A DNA stretch of 7,974 nucleotides from CANCDA01 sp043757205 (GTDB lineage: Bacteria > Pseudomonadota > Gammaproteobacteria > Burkholderiales > Burkholderiaceae_C): positions 1 through 7,974 of the forward strand of contig JAYVPU010000109.1 in the NCBI GenBank assembly GCA_043757205.1, read 5' to 3'. Made by a program: the position numbers and the translations under genes. Shown in pieces: positions 1 through 5,652 of this stretch. Every line of letters begins with the position of its first letter. Positions within the stretch are counted from its first letter, which is position 1. The notes under the pieces were generated by a model. That model did not search any database, was not told the DNA's origin, and worked only from the letters and a program-made list of their open reading frames with translations.

Positions 1-103
<103 letters not shown>

Positions 104-112
104 GGAATCATC

Positions 113-427
113 ATGGCTACGAAACAAAAAATTCGCATCCGCCTGAAGGCGTTTGACTACAAACTGATCGACCAATCCGCCGCTGAAATCGTGGACACGG
201 CCAAGCGCACCGGCGCTATCGTCAAGGGCCCCGTGCCCTTGCCGACACGCATGAAGCGTTTTGACATTCTGCGTTCACCCCACGTCAACAAGACGAGCCG
301 TGACCAGCTTGAAATTCGTACGCACCAGCGTTTGATGGACATCGTTGACCCGACCGACAAAACGGTTGATGCACTGATGAAGCTCGACCTGCCTGCGGGC
401 GTGGACGTGGAAATCAAGCTGCAATAA
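113..427 (+). CDS. rpsJ: 30S ribosomal protein S10
   Basis: S10 is a 30S head protein and also, as NusE, a partner of NusB in transcription antitermination. The 104 residues match the usual length of about 103. The N-terminal IRIRLKAFD strand, the PLPTR motif near residues 42-46, the SPHVNK segment and the EIRTH stretch are all present, and no key region is missing. The ATG at 113 is supported by an AAGGA Shine-Dalgarno at 102-106 that overlaps the tuf stop codon. The gene sits 9 bases after tuf, so it is very probably read from the upstream str promoter. Unlike the compact E. coli arrangement, it is separated from rplC by 206 bases holding hairpins and a promoter. S10 may therefore be made partly independently of the rest of the operon. 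Confidence 0.98.
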   Translation: MATKQKIRIRLKAFDYKLIDQSAAEIVDTAKRTGAIVKGPVPLPTRMKRFDILRSPHVNKTSRDQLEIRTHQRLMDIVDPTDKTVDALMKLDLPAGVDVEIKLQ

Positions 428-436
428 GCATCCATT

Positions 437-469
437 TGAGGGCTTTGGTGTCAATCAAAGCCTTCATTT
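437..469 (+). terminator. Terminator-like hairpin after rpsJ
   Basis: Bases 437-447 (TGAGGGCTTTG) pair with 456-466 (CAAAGCCTTCA) in an 11-bp stem with one G-U pair and an 8-base loop. The stem begins 10 bases after the rpsJ stop. Only TTTG follows it, so the U-tract is poor. It may be a leaky terminator of the tuf-rpsJ transcript, or a 3'-end stabilising or processing hairpin. Confidence 0.45.
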
Positions 470-487
470 GCAAAAAGAGTGTGTTGG

Positions 488-511
488 GTACTTGCCAGAA
501 ATGGCGAGTAC
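488..511. repeat. Inverted repeat with GAAA loop overlapping the rplC promoter
   Basis: GTACTTGCCA (488-497) and TGGCGAGTAC (502-511) form a 10-bp stem with a single G-U pair (493/506), closed by GAAA (498-501). In DNA it covers the -35 box and most of the spacer of the promoter at 492-521, the position of an operator. In RNA reading through from rpsJ it would be a GNRA-tetraloop hairpin. The sequence alone does not say which form matters. Confidence 0.6.
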
Positions 512-521
512 GAGATATACT
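492..521 (+). promoter_or_regulatory. Sigma70-type promoter for rplC and downstream S10 genes
   Basis: A TTGCCA -35 box (492-497) and a TATACT -10 box (516-521) are separated by 18 bases. Both hexamers are close to the sigma70 consensus. Transcription would begin near 526-529, giving a leader of about 105 bases before the rplC start codon. It lies in the 206-base gap between rpsJ and rplC, where an internal promoter is expected if rplC-rpsQ is expressed separately. The start site has not been shown experimentally here. Confidence 0.65.
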
Positions 522-523
522 CC

Positions 524-564
524 AAGGCTCTATTCAGTTTGCTTGTCAGGCCGTGTAGAGTTTT
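524..564 (+). promoter_or_regulatory. Possible 5'-end stem-loop of the rplC leader
   Basis: AAGGCTCTA (524-532) can pair with TAGAGTTTT (556-564), giving nine pairs including two G-U pairs around a 23-base loop. It would lie right at the predicted transcript start. The large loop and the AU/GU-rich outer end make it the weakest of the hairpins in this gap. Confidence 0.25.
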
Positions 565-573
565 ATTAACAGT

Positions 574-619
574 CCCTTACGTTAAACGCATTAACCAATT
601 GAAGTTGATGCGGTGAGGG
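574..619 (+). promoter_or_regulatory. Two-part leader hairpin just upstream of the rplC ribosome binding site
   Basis: CCCTTAC (574-580) pairs with GTGAGGG (613-619), and CGCATTAAC (587-595) pairs with GTTGATGCG (604-612). The two stems are contiguous on the 3' side, with a 6-base bulge GTTAAA (581-586) on the 5' side and an 8-base loop CAATTGAA (596-603). This gives 16 pairs, two of them G-U. The rplC Shine-Dalgarno GGAG (624-627) starts four bases after the stem. Position and size suit a ribosomal-protein leader controlling translation of L3, perhaps bound by a protein of the operon such as L4. That role is inferred; the pairing is seen. Confidence 0.5.
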
Positions 620-633
620 TTACGGAGAAAAAC

Positions 634-1314
634 ATGAGTCTTAGCAACTCCCTAGGGTTGCTGGGTCGCAAGGTGGGCATGATGCGTCTGTTCACTGATG
701 ATGGGGAAGCTATCCCTGTCACAGTGGTCGATGTGTCTAACAACCGCGTGACTCAGGTTAAAACCCAAGAGAATGATGGCTACGTTGCCTTGCAGGTGAC
801 GTTTGGTTCGCGCAAATCTTCGCGCGTCACCAAGCCAGAAGCTGGTCACCTTGCCAAGGCAGGGGTTGAGGCCGGTGAAATTATTCAGGAATTCCGCTTG
901 ACGCCTGATGTGGCTGCTCAATACAAGGCCGGTTCAACCGTACCTGTGAGTGCTGTGTTTGCAGTGGGTCAAAAAGTGGACGTGCAGGGCACCTCGATTG
1001 GTAAAGGCTTTGCCGGCACCATCAAGCGTCACCACATGAGTTCACAGCGCGCATCGCACGGTAACAGCCGTTCGCACAATGTGCCTGGCTCTATCGGTAT
1101 GGCGCAAGATCCGGGTCGCGTGTTTCCGGGTAAACGGATGACGGGTCACCTGGGTGATGACACCCGCACCACACAAAACCTCGACGTTATTCGCATTGAC
1201 GAAGCACGCCAACTTCTGTTGATCCGGGGTGCTGTCCCGGGTTCTGCGGGCGGTTTCGTGACGGTCCGTCCGGCTGTCAAAATCAAAGCTAAAAGCGCGA
1301 AAGGAGCGAACTGA
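634..1314 (+). CDS. rplC: 50S ribosomal protein L3
   Basis: L3 is an early assembly protein of the 50S subunit whose long internal loop reaches toward the peptidyl transferase centre. The ATG at 634 gives 226 residues (E. coli about 209). GGAG at 624-627 with a 6-base spacer supports it. A GTG at 613 is also in frame but lies inside a predicted stem and has no good Shine-Dalgarno. Diagnostic stretches are LGRKVGM near the N-terminus, VTKPEAGH, GTSIGKGFAGT and SHNVPGSIG followed by PGRVFPGK. Gln158 aligns with the E. coli Gln150 that is methylated by PrmB, so that modification is possible here. The gene overlaps rplD by one base (TGATG), which suggests translational coupling. Transcription probably starts at the promoter at 492-521. 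Confidence 0.98.
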   Translation: MSLSNSLGLLGRKVGMMRLFTDDGEAIPVTVVDVSNNRVTQVKTQENDGYVALQVTFGSRKSSRVTKPEAGHLAKAGVEAGEIIQEFRLTPDVAAQYKAGSTVPVSAVFAVGQKVDVQGTSIGKGFAGTIKRHHMSSQRASHGNSRSHNVPGSIGMAQDPGRVFPGKRMTGHLGDDTRTTQNLDVIRIDEARQLLLIRGAVPGSAGGFVTVRPAVKIKAKSAKGAN

Positions 1315-1934
1315 TGCAGCTCGAACTCCTCAATGACCAGGGTCAATCTGCCGCGAAATATGACGCGCCAGAAACCGTGTTTGGTCGCGAATACAACGAA
1401 GATCTGGTTCACCAGGTGGTTGTGGCTTTCCAGGCCAATGCCCGTCAAGGCACACGGGCCCAGAAAGACCGTGAACAAGTTCACCACTCAACCAAGAAGC
1501 CATTCAAGCAAAAAGGTACGGGTCGTGCTCGTGCTGGTATGACGTCTTCGCCTCTGTGGCGTGGCGGTGGTCGGATTTTCCCGAACATGCCGGATGAGAA
1601 CTTTAGCCAGAAGATCAACAAGAAGATGTACCGCGCTGGTATGGCTTCGATCTTCTCTCAGCTCGCCCGCGAAGGTCGTCTGGCTGTGGTTGATTCGTTG
1701 ACGGTTGAGTCGCCCAAGACCAAGTCTTTGGCCGCCAAGCTGAAGGCGATGAATCTGGCCTCCGTGATGGTGATTGCCGATGAAATTGACGAAAACCTCT
1801 ACCTCGCATCCCGTAATTTGGTGAATGTGTTGATTGTTGAGCCTCGTTACGCCGATCCGGTGTCTCTGGTCCACTATCGCAAGGTGCTGGTCACCAAGGC
1901 GGCCATGGATAAACTCAAGGAGATGTTCGCATGA
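1314..1934 (+). CDS. rplD: 50S ribosomal protein L4
   Basis: L4 has a globular surface domain and a long extended loop that lines the peptide exit tunnel. In E. coli it also represses its own operon by binding the S10 leader. The 206 residues match the family (E. coli 201). The tunnel-loop region shows the basic KGTGRARAG motif at residues 67-75, then SPLWRGGGRIFP. The C-terminal globular part, including IADEIDENLYLASRNL, is intact. The ATG at 1314 overlaps the rplC TGA and is preceded by AAAGGAG. The stop overlaps the rplW ATG (ATGA). The overlaps favour coupled translation of L3, L4 and L23. If autogenous control exists here, L4 is the first candidate regulator, acting on the leader upstream of rplC. 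This is an inference. Confidence 0.98.
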   Translation: MQLELLNDQGQSAAKYDAPETVFGREYNEDLVHQVVVAFQANARQGTRAQKDREQVHHSTKKPFKQKGTGRARAGMTSSPLWRGGGRIFPNMPDENFSQKINKKMYRAGMASIFSQLAREGRLAVVDSLTVESPKTKSLAAKLKAMNLASVMVIADEIDENLYLASRNLVNVLIVEPRYADPVSLVHYRKVLVTKAAMDKLKEMFA

Positions 1935-2266
1935 GCGCCCGTATGAACAATACGTCGAAAGTCAAGTACGACGAAGGTCGTTTGATGCAGGTCCTGGTTG
2001 CACCCATCGTGTCTGAAAAGGCAACGATGGTGGCTGAAAAATCCAATGCTGTGACGTTCAAGGTACTGCAAGACGCAACCAAGCCTGAAATCAAAGCCGC
2101 TGTGCAGTTGATGTTCAAGGTGGAAGTTCAAGGCGTTTCAGTGGTTAACACCAAAGGCAAGGCCAAGCGCTTTGGTAAATCAAATGGTCGTCGCGACAAC
2201 GTGCGCAAGGCCTATGTGATGCTCAAGCCCGGTCAAGAGCTGAACCTGTCTGGGGAGGCTGCGTAA
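1931..2266 (+). CDS. rplW: 50S ribosomal protein L23
   Basis: L23 sits at the peptide exit and is the docking site for trigger factor and the signal recognition particle. The VSEKAT motif contains Glu29, equivalent to E. coli Glu18, the trigger-factor contact. A basic loop (TKGKAKRFGKSNGRR) and the KAYVMLKPGQ strand follow, as usual. The start was placed at the ATG at 1931, which overlaps the rplD stop as ATGA and has AAGGAG at 1917-1922 with an 8-base spacer. A second ATG at 1943 would shorten it by four residues but has no comparable Shine-Dalgarno. The protein is 111 residues, about ten longer at the N-terminus than the E. coli form. Confidence 0.97.
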   Translation: MSARMNNTSKVKYDEGRLMQVLVAPIVSEKATMVAEKSNAVTFKVLQDATKPEIKAAVQLMFKVEVQGVSVVNTKGKAKRFGKSNGRRDNVRKAYVMLKPGQELNLSGEAA

Positions 2267-2268
2267 TC

Positions 2269-3093
2269 ATGGCTGTCATTAAGATGAAACCAACTTCACC
2301 AGGCCGTCGTGGCGTGGTGAAAATTTCGCGTGATCACCTGCACAAGGGTGAGCCGTATGCACCGCTGCTGGAACCACAATTCCAGAAGGCTGGCCGCAAT
2401 AACAACGGTCACATCACGACGCGTCACAAAGGTGGTGGTCACAAGCATCACTACCGCGTGGTTGACTTTGTGCGTAACAAAGATGCGATCCCGGCCAAGG
2501 TCGAGCGCATTGAGTACGACCCTAACCGTTCAGCCCATTTGGCTCTGATCTGCTATGCCGATGGCGAGCGCAGCTACATCATTGCACCACGTGGTCTTGA
2601 GGTGGGTGCGACCATTTTGAATGGCGCTGAAGCTCCGATTCGTGTTGGCAATACTTTGCCGATCCGCAACATTCCTGTGGGCTCCATCATCCATTGCATC
2701 GAATTGCAAGTGGGCAAGGGTGCTCAAGTGGTTCGTTCGGCGGGTACCTCTGCGACGCTGTTGGCGCGTGAAGGTGCATATGCTCAGGTGCGCATGCGTT
2801 CGGGTGAAGTTCGCAAGATCAACATCGAATGCCGTGCCACGATTGGCCAGGTTGCCAATGAAGAGCATAGCCTGCGTCAACTCGGCAAAGCCGGTGTGAA
2901 GCGCTGGATGGGTATTCGTCCAACCGTTCGCGGTGTCGTGATGAACCCGGTGGATCACCCGCACGGCGGCGGTGAAGGCAAGACCGGTGAAGGTCGCCAT
3001 CCTGTTGACCCATGGGGCAATTTGACCAAGGGCTACCGTACCCGTAACAACAAGCGCACGCAGGTCATGATCGTGTCGCGTCGCAAGAAGTAA
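2269..3093 (+). CDS. rplB: 50S ribosomal protein L2
   Basis: L2 is one of the most conserved large-subunit proteins. It is needed for subunit association and for a functional peptidyl transferase centre. The length of 274 residues is normal (E. coli 273). Family landmarks are MKPTSPGRRGV at the N-terminus, GRNNNGHITTRHKGGGHK at about residues 43-60, the RNA-binding core with EYDPNRSAH and NIPVGS, and the C-terminal DHPHGGGEG at residues 229-237. His230 corresponds to the functionally important E. coli His229 (counted without the initiator Met). The start codon follows the rplW stop by two bases and has GGGGAGG at 2252-2258. Nothing is missing or unusual. Confidence 0.98.
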   Translation: MAVIKMKPTSPGRRGVVKISRDHLHKGEPYAPLLEPQFQKAGRNNNGHITTRHKGGGHKHHYRVVDFVRNKDAIPAKVERIEYDPNRSAHLALICYADGERSYIIAPRGLEVGATILNGAEAPIRVGNTLPIRNIPVGSIIHCIELQVGKGAQVVRSAGTSATLLAREGAYAQVRMRSGEVRKINIECRATIGQVANEEHSLRQLGKAGVKRWMGIRPTVRGVVMNPVDHPHGGGEGKTGEGRHPVDPWGNLTKGYRTRNNKRTQVMIVSRRKK

Positions 3094-3105
3094 GGGGAAC
3101 GTTAA

Positions 3106-3384
3106 ATGACTCGCTCTCTCAAAAAAGGTCCATTCGTTGACCATCACCTGGTGGCCAAGACTGAAAAAGCCGTTGCCACCAAAGACAAAAAACCGATCAA
3201 AACCTGGTCGCGTCGCTCTATGGTTCTGCCCGATTTCATCGGTTTGACCATTGCCGTGCACAACGGCAAGCAGCACGTGCCGGTCTATATCACTGACCAA
3301 ATGGTCGGCCACAAGTTGGGTGAGTTCGCGCTCACGCGTACTTTCAAAGGCCACCCTGCGGACAAAAAAGTCCAGAAGAAATAA
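3106..3384 (+). CDS. rpsS: 30S ribosomal protein S19
   Basis: S19 belongs to the head of the 30S subunit, where it pairs with S13 near the A-site tRNA and the inter-subunit bridge. The protein has 92 residues, identical in length to E. coli S19. It carries the N-terminal RSLKKGPFVD motif, the TWSRRSMVLPDFIG segment and the C-terminal GEFALTRTFKGHPADKK. The ATG at 3106 is preceded by AAGGGGAA directly after the rplB stop. The gap to rplB is 12 bases and the gap to the chosen rplV start is 9 bases, so it is an internal member of one transcription unit. Confidence 0.98.
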   Translation: MTRSLKKGPFVDHHLVAKTEKAVATKDKKPIKTWSRRSMVLPDFIGLTIAVHNGKQHVPVYITDQMVGHKLGEFALTRTFKGHPADKKVQKK

Positions 3385-3393
3385 GGATTGACC

Positions 3394-3723
3394 ATGGAAA
3401 CACGTGCAACCCTTCGTGGCGTTCGTTTGTCGGTTGACAAAGGCCGTCTGGTCGCGGATTTGATTCGCGGCAAGAAGGTCGATCAAGCCCTGAACATTTT
3501 GCAGTTCACCCAGAAAAAAGCAGCGGTGATCATCAAGAAGGTTCTGGAGTCGGCCATTGCCAACGCTGAACACAATGACGGTGCAGATATCGACGAATTG
3601 AAGGTGAAAACCATTTTTGTTGAACAAGGTGCATCGCTCAGGCGCTTTACGGCCCGCGCTAAAGGCCGCGGCAACCAAATCAGAAAACCCACGTGCCATG
3701 TGTACGTGACGGTTGGTAACTGA
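3394..3723 (+). CDS. rplV: 50S ribosomal protein L22
   Basis: L22 has a globular domain on the 50S surface and a long beta-hairpin that helps form the narrow part of the exit tunnel, a known site of macrolide-resistance changes. The ATG at 3394 gives 109 residues (E. coli 110). It has AAGGA at 3383-3387, overlapping the rpsS stop, with a 6-base spacer. An in-frame TTG at 3388 would add two residues but sits too close to that Shine-Dalgarno. Typical features are RGVRLSVDKGRLVADLIRG near the N-terminus, AIANAEHNDGAD in the middle and the hairpin tip ARAKGRGNQIRKPT. The next start codon, rpsC, is 16 bases downstream. Confidence 0.97.
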   Translation: METRATLRGVRLSVDKGRLVADLIRGKKVDQALNILQFTQKKAAVIIKKVLESAIANAEHNDGADIDELKVKTIFVEQGASLRRFTARAKGRGNQIRKPTCHVYVTVGN

Positions 3724-3739
3724 AAGAGGCCAGGAAACT

Positions 3740-4639
3740 ATGGGACAAAAAATCAACCCAACCGGCTTTCGCCTCGCGATCAGCCGTAACTGGTCCTCAC
3801 GTTGGTACGCCAGCAACCGTGACTTCGCTGGCATGCTGGCCGAAGACATCAAGGTGCGTGAGTACCTCAAAGCCAAGCTGAAAAATGCTTCCGTGTCGCG
3901 CGTTCTGATCGAGCGTCCCGCCAAGAATGCCCGTATCACCATTTTCTCGGCACGTCCAGGTGTGGTGATCGGCAAAAAAGGCGAAGACATCGAGAACTTG
4001 AAGCGTGAACTCGGCAAGATGCTGAATGTGCCGGTCGCTGTCAACATCGAAGAAGTGCGTAAGCCCGAAATCGATGCCAAATTGATCGCTGACAGCATCA
4101 CGCAGCAGCTTGAGAAGCGGATCATGTTCCGCCGTGCTATGAAGCGTGCCATGCAAAACGCCATGCGTCTGGGTGCCTTGGGCATCAAGATCATGTCGTC
4201 TGGCCGTCTGAACGGTATCGAAATTGCCCGTTGCGAGTGGTACCGTGAAGGCCGCGTGCCACTTCACACCCTGCGTGCGGATATCGACTACGGCACTTCT
4301 GAAGCCAAGACCACCTATGGTGTGATCGGCGTTAAGGTATGGGTCTACAAAGGCGATACGCTGGGTCGTAATGACCTGCCTGCAGCTGTTGAGCCCCGTG
4401 CCGAAGAAGAGCGTCGCCCCCGTGGTCCGCGTCGTGACGACCGTGGCGGTGCCCGCCCTGGCTCAGATCGCCCCGCACCCCGTGGCGCTCGCCGCCCTGA
4501 GGGCAGCAATGCAGCCCCAGCGGATGGCAGCGACAAACCCGCCGAGGCCACTGGTGCCGACGCTACGAAAACCACCGTTAAGCGCGTCCGCAAGGTAGCC
4601 GCGCCAGCTGCAGCAGCTGACGGTGCCAAAGGAGAATAA
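3740..4639 (+). CDS. rpsC: 30S ribosomal protein S3 with long C-terminal tail
   Basis: S3 lies at the mRNA entry channel of the 30S head and has mRNA helicase activity with S4 and S5. Residues 1-209 are a normal S3: MGQKINPTGFRL at the start, a KH domain with the GKKG loop at residues 78-81, and a C-terminal domain ending in GVIGVKVWVYKGDTLG. From about residue 210 to 299 it has a low-complexity tail, first rich in Arg, Pro, Gly and acidic residues, then in Ala, Lys and Thr. E. coli S3 has only about 25 residues there. The start is the ATG at 3740 with AGGA at 3732-3735; an in-frame upstream TTG inside rplV is rejected because nearly all S3 proteins begin MGQK. The tail is probably disordered and its role is unknown. 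Confidence 0.97.
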   Translation: MGQKINPTGFRLAISRNWSSRWYASNRDFAGMLAEDIKVREYLKAKLKNASVSRVLIERPAKNARITIFSARPGVVIGKKGEDIENLKRELGKMLNVPVAVNIEEVRKPEIDAKLIADSITQQLEKRIMFRRAMKRAMQNAMRLGALGIKIMSSGRLNGIEIARCEWYREGRVPLHTLRADIDYGTSEAKTTYGVIGVKVWVYKGDTLGRNDLPAAVEPRAEEERRPRGPRRDDRGGARPGSDRPAPRGARRPEGSNAAPADGSDKPAEATGADATKTTVKRVRKVAAPAAAADGAKGE

Positions 4640-4641
4640 AG

Positions 4642-5058
4642 ATGCTGCAACCTGCTCGTAGAAAATACCGCAAGGAACAAAAAGGCCGTAACACCGGCGT
4701 TGCCACTCGTGGCAGCTCGGTCGCCTTTGGTGACTTCGGCCTGAAATGTACCGATCGTGGTCGCCTCACCGCGCGCCAAATCGAATCGGCCCGCCGTGCG
4801 ATTTCGCGTCACGTCAAACGTGGCGGTCGTATTTGGATCCGTGTCTTCCCTGACAAGCCAATTTCTCAGAAACCGGCTGAAGTTCGTATGGGTAACGGCA
4901 AGGGCAATCCCGAGTACTACGTGGCTGAAATTCAGCCCGGCAAGATCGTGTTTGAAATTGTTGGCGTTCCCGAAGAGCTCGCTCGCGAAGCCTTCCGTTT
5001 AGCCGCTGCCAAGTTGCCCCTGCGGACCACGTTTGTGGCTCGCATGATTGGTCAGTAA
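4642..5058 (+). CDS. rplP: 50S ribosomal protein L16
   Basis: L16 binds late in 50S assembly, contacts A-site tRNA and helps shape the peptidyl transferase centre. The 138 residues are close to the E. coli 136. Features seen are MLQPARRKYRKEQKGRN at the N-terminus, RGRLTARQIESARRA, RIWIRVFPDKPIS, VRMGNGKGNPEYYVAEI and the final PEELAREAFRLAAAKLP helix. Arg82 aligns with E. coli Arg81, which is hydroxylated by the oxygenase RoxA (YcfD); whether that enzyme exists here is not visible. GGAG at 4631-4634 overlaps the end of rpsC, and the ATG follows the rpsC stop by two bases. Confidence 0.98.
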   Translation: MLQPARRKYRKEQKGRNTGVATRGSSVAFGDFGLKCTDRGRLTARQIESARRAISRHVKRGGRIWIRVFPDKPISQKPAEVRMGNGKGNPEYYVAEIQPGKIVFEIVGVPEELAREAFRLAAAKLPLRTTFVARMIGQ

Positions 5059-5073
5059 TCAGGAGAAGATGAA

Positions 5074-5280
5074 ATGAACACTACTGAACTGCGCCAAAAA
5101 GATGTTGCCGGTGTGAAAGCCGAAGTGAAAGCTTTGCAAAAAGCCCACTTTGGTCTGCGCATGCAAAAAGCCACGCAACAACTCAACAACACCGCTACGC
5201 TGCGCTCAACGCGCCGTGATATTGCTCGCGCCAAGACCATTCTTGTCGAGAAGCAAAGCGCTGACAAAACCGCCAAATAA
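5074..5280 (+). CDS. rpmC: 50S ribosomal protein L29
   Basis: L29 is a small helical-hairpin protein next to L23 at the exit tunnel, where it contributes to the docking surface for nascent-chain factors. The predicted 68 residues form two helices, an N-terminal one (ELRQKDVAGVKAEVKALQ) and a C-terminal one (STRRDIARAKTILVEK), with the conserved FGLRMQKATQQLNN segment between them. It is five residues longer than E. coli L29, at the C-terminus. The ATG at 5074 has AGGAG at 5061-5065 with an 8-base spacer. An out-of-frame ATG at 5069 can be ignored. The gap to rplP is 15 bases and to rpsQ 10 bases. Confidence 0.97.
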   Translation: MNTTELRQKDVAGVKAEVKALQKAHFGLRMQKATQQLNNTATLRSTRRDIARAKTILVEKQSADKTAK

Positions 5281-5290
5281 GGAGCTCTGA

Positions 5291-5560
5291 ATGACGGAAG
5301 CTAAAACATCCCTCAAGCGCACCTTGATTGGCAAGGTCGTTAGCGACAAACGGGCCAAAACGGTCACGGTGTTGATTGAGCGTCGTGTGAAACACGAACT
5401 CTACGGAAAAATCGTCGGCAAATCCAGCAAGTACCACGCCCATGATGAAAAGGGTGAGTACAAACTAGGTGATGTCATCGAAATCACCGAAAGCCGACCC
5501 ATCTCCAAAACCAAGAACTGGGTTGCGACCCGTTTGGTTGAGAAGGCTGCTGCGGTTTAA
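5291..5560 (+). CDS. rpsQ: 30S ribosomal protein S17
   Basis: S17 is a primary 16S rRNA-binding protein of the OB-fold type, important early in 30S assembly. The 89 residues compare with 84 in E. coli. Family markers are TLIGKVVSDKRAKTVTVLIER, KHELYGKIVGKSSKYHAHDE, the GDVIEITESRPISKTKNW motif and the final RLVEK. The ATG at 5291 has AAGGAG at 5279-5284, overlapping the rpmC stop, with a 6-base spacer. It is the last gene of the S10 operon: a strong intrinsic terminator begins 31 bases after the stop. This matches the operon end known from E. coli, although the gene after it is not rplN. Confidence 0.98.
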   Translation: MTEAKTSLKRTLIGKVVSDKRAKTVTVLIERRVKHELYGKIVGKSSKYHAHDEKGEYKLGDVIEITESRPISKTKNWVATRLVEKAAAV

Positions 5561-5591
5561 GCTTTTTCAAGCTTGACCTGCAAGGTTCCTC

Positions 5592-5619
5592 AAAACGGCC
5601 CACAATGTGGGCCGTTTTT
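5592..5619 (+). terminator. Intrinsic terminator of the S10 operon
   Basis: AAAACGGCCCAC (5592-5603) and GTGGGCCGTTTT (5607-5618) form a perfect 12-bp stem with an 8-bp GC-rich core and a 3-base loop (AAT), followed by a run of T up to 5619. The flanking A-run and T-run make it potentially bidirectional. It ends transcription after rpsQ. Confidence 0.93.
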
Positions 5620-5621
5620 CA

Positions 5622-5639
5622 TTAAAAAACGATTTTTAA
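5622..5639. repeat. AT-rich inverted repeat before the peroxiredoxin gene
   Basis: TTAAAAA (5622-5628) and TTTTTAA (5633-5639) are perfect inverted copies around ACGA. The element lies between the S10 terminator and the Shine-Dalgarno of the peroxiredoxin gene. It could be a regulator site or an AT-rich promoter part, but low complexity makes chance occurrence quite likely. Confidence 0.3.
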
Positions 5640-5652
5640 CCAAGGATATAAA

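Noticed and set aside
613..633. GTG start at 613 that would add seven residues to L3
   Set aside because: It falls inside a predicted leader stem, lacks a well-placed Shine-Dalgarno, and the ATG at 634 has GGAG with a 6-base spacer.
2530..4194. A 554-codon open frame on the minus strand opposite rplB, rpsS, rplV and rpsC
   Set aside because: It lies entirely antisense to four conserved ribosomal genes. Its length follows from the codon bias of those genes, and its product resembles no recognisable family and has a shadow-like composition.
5559..5574. AAGCTT-TTTC-AAGCTT hairpin at the rpsQ stop
   Set aside because: A 6-bp stem of low stability with no T-run after it; the strong terminator 18 bases later explains the transcript end.
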